This document shows positions 7,171-8,007 of a stretch of 8,007 nucleotides of DNA, in pieces. The position numbers and the translations under genes are program-made. The notes under the pieces are model-generated. The model saw only the letters and a program-made list of their open reading frames with translations. It had not been told where the DNA came from and did no database searches. Numbering within the stretch: position 1 is the first letter of the stretch; the number at the start of each line of letters is the position of its first letter. Origin of the DNA: Desulfobacteraceae bacterium (GTDB lineage: Bacteria; Desulfobacterota; Desulfobacteria; Desulfobacterales; Desulfosalsimonadaceae); assembly GCA_027353395.1 (NCBI GenBank), contig DAIEHU010000109.1, positions 1 through 8,007 on the forward strand, read 5' to 3'.

Positions 7171-7213
7171 ATATAACAGGCGGCAATACACTTTCCCTTG
7201 CCGCCTGTTATAT
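7171..7213 (-). terminator. strong hairpin, probable terminator of the thiolase gene
   Basis: A perfect 16-bp inverted repeat, ATATAACAGGCGGCAA (7171-7186) and its complement (7198-7213), is separated by an 11-nt loop. In the minus-strand transcript the stem is followed by A-UUUU-G, a short U tract. It lies 34 nt after the thiolase stop and about 50 nt before the coiled-coil ATG, the expected place for a rho-independent terminator separating the two genes. The U tract is modest, so efficiency is uncertain. Confidence 0.72.
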
Positions 7214-7222
7214 GATAACCGC

Positions 7223-7244
7223 CCGTTTTTAGATAGTAAAACGG
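7223..7244 (-). repeat. small inverted repeat just after the thiolase stop
   Basis: CCGTTTT (7223-7229) and AAAACGG (7238-7244) form a perfect 7-bp stem with an 8-nt loop, starting 3 nt after the thiolase TAG. With the larger hairpin at 7171-7213 it makes a tandem hairpin 3' end, which could terminate or protect the mRNA. Its AT-rich half makes the stem weak. Confidence 0.4.
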
Positions 7245-7247
7245 ATT

Positions 7248-8007
7248 CTACACCATTTCAATGACGGTCGCCATGGACACGCCGCCGCCGCCGCAGAGGG
7301 TCGCCATGCCAAGGCTTTTGCCCCGGTGTTTCAGGGCGTAAAGCAGGGAAACAATAATCCGGCAGCCGGTGGAGCCCACCGGATGGCCCAGGCCGATGCC
7401 GGAGCCGTTGACATTGGTGATTTCCCGATTCAGGCCCAGCTCAATTTCGCATCCCAGATACTGGGCCGCGAAGGCTTCATTCACTTCGATGAGATCAAAG
7501 TCCGCCAGTTTCAGTCCGTTTTTCTTCATCAGATCATGAACCGCCGGAACCGGGGAAAGGCCCATGACCGCCGGATGGCAAGCTCCCTTGCCAGTGGCCC
7601 GGATGCGGGCCAGGGGCTTCAAACCCAGTTCCTTGGCCTTGTCCGCGGACATGATCAGCATGGCCGATGCCCCGTCATTAAGCCCGCTGGCATTGCCGGC
7701 CGTGACCTTGCCGGTTTTGGGAATAAACGCGGGGGGCAATTTTTGCAAATCCGCCATGGTGATGCCCGGCCGGAAATGTTCATCTTTATCAAATATCAAC
7801 GGGTCTTTTTTGCGGCGGGGCACCGGAACCGGTATGATTTCATCTTTGAAATCTCCGTTCACCGTAGCCCGTTCCGCGTTGTTATGGCTACGGAGCGCCA
7901 CTTCATCCATGGCTTCCCGGCTGATATTGTGCTTTTGCGCGATAAACTCCGCAGTGTGCCCCATGATATAGGGTTTGCCAACAAACAGGGAATACGGGGC
8001 CTGGGTG
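7248..8007 (-). CDS. thiolase (acetyl-CoA C-acetyltransferase family), 5'-truncated by window
   Basis: C-terminal ~252 residues of a thiolase. These enzymes condense two acetyl-CoA to acetoacetyl-CoA or cleave 3-ketoacyl-CoA with CoA, in the cytoplasm. Usual length is near 390, so about 140 N-terminal residues lie beyond the right edge, including the nucleophilic cysteine that forms the acyl-enzyme. The frame stays open through to the edge, so the Met at 7964 is internal. Fragment numbering: NASGLNDGAS (105-114), NEAFAAQ (176-182), the GHP motif with its catalytic His208 inside the thiolase signature NGSGIGLGHPVGSTG, and CGGGG with the acid/base Cys238 near the end. The end is at TAG (7248-7250). 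Biosynthetic and degradative thiolases cannot be told apart from this part. The hairpin at 7171-7213 probably ends its transcript. Confidence 0.94.
   Translation of the reverse strand, partial: TQAPYSLFVGKPYIMGHTAEFIAQKHNISREAMDEVALRSHNNAERATVNGDFKDEIIPVPVPRRKKDPLIFDKDEHFRPGITMADLQKLPPAFIPKTGKVTAGNASGLNDGASAMLIMSADKAKELGLKPLARIRATGKGACHPAVMGLSPVPAVHDLMKKNGLKLADFDLIEVNEAFAAQYLGCEIELGLNREITNVNGSGIGLGHPVGSTGCRIIVSLLYALKHRGKSLGMATLCGGGGVSMATVIEMV

Noticed and set aside
7121..7186. 22-codon N-terminal extension of the coiled-coil protein from a TTG
   Set aside because: It would start inside the 16-bp terminator stem, has no ribosome site and encodes a segment unlike the rest; the ATG at 7120 has AGGAGGG 5 nt upstream.
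1..8007. CRISPR array, insertion sequence, tRNA or phage-related sequence
   Set aside because: I looked for regular repeats with spacers, terminal inverted repeats with transposase motifs, and tRNA-like sequences on both strands, and found none.

Overview
The window is about 8 kb of densely packed bacterial chromosome, moderately GC-rich, with every convincing gene on the minus strand, so transcription runs from right to left. The gene content fits an anaerobe that uses low-potential ferredoxin chemistry. A four-subunit 2-oxoacid:ferredoxin oxidoreductase and a thiolase flank a SNF2-type helicase and a coiled-coil protein. Sulfate-reducing or syntrophic Desulfobacterota (former Deltaproteobacteria) are my best guess. 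That rests on protein style and gene content, not on a marker gene.

In transcription order, from the right edge: (1) The C-terminal ~252 residues of a thiolase (acetyl-CoA acetyltransferase family), cut by the window edge. It is followed by two inverted repeats, one a perfect 16-bp stem that is probably its terminator. (2) A 355-residue, cysteine-free, highly charged coiled-coil protein of unknown function. (3) A 97-bp gap, then a 1011-residue SNF2-family ATPase with an N-terminal SWIM zinc-binding motif. It starts at a TTG codon behind a good Shine-Dalgarno sequence. (4) A 147-150-bp gap containing a weak promoter candidate. (5) A tightly coupled porC-porD-porA-porB operon (gamma, delta, alpha, beta), whose last gene runs off the left edge after about 220 residues.

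The four por genes encode one enzyme. PorA and PorB form the thiamine-diphosphate core, PorC supplies the gamma (CoA-side) domain, and PorD carries two [4Fe-4S] clusters towards external ferredoxin. The enzyme would interconvert a 2-oxoacid (pyruvate most likely) with its acyl-CoA. The thiolase handles acetyl-CoA/acetoacetyl-CoA or longer 3-ketoacyl-CoA, so both flanks touch acetyl-CoA metabolism. They are separated by the helicase/coiled-coil pair and are probably not one operon.

I see no CRISPR array, insertion sequence, tRNA, rRNA or phage gene. I do not see a clearly new system. The items most worth a second look are the coiled-coil/SWIM-SNF2 neighbourhood and a marked excess of the heptamer CCGGAAA on the coding strand, which occurs in several reading frames and between genes.
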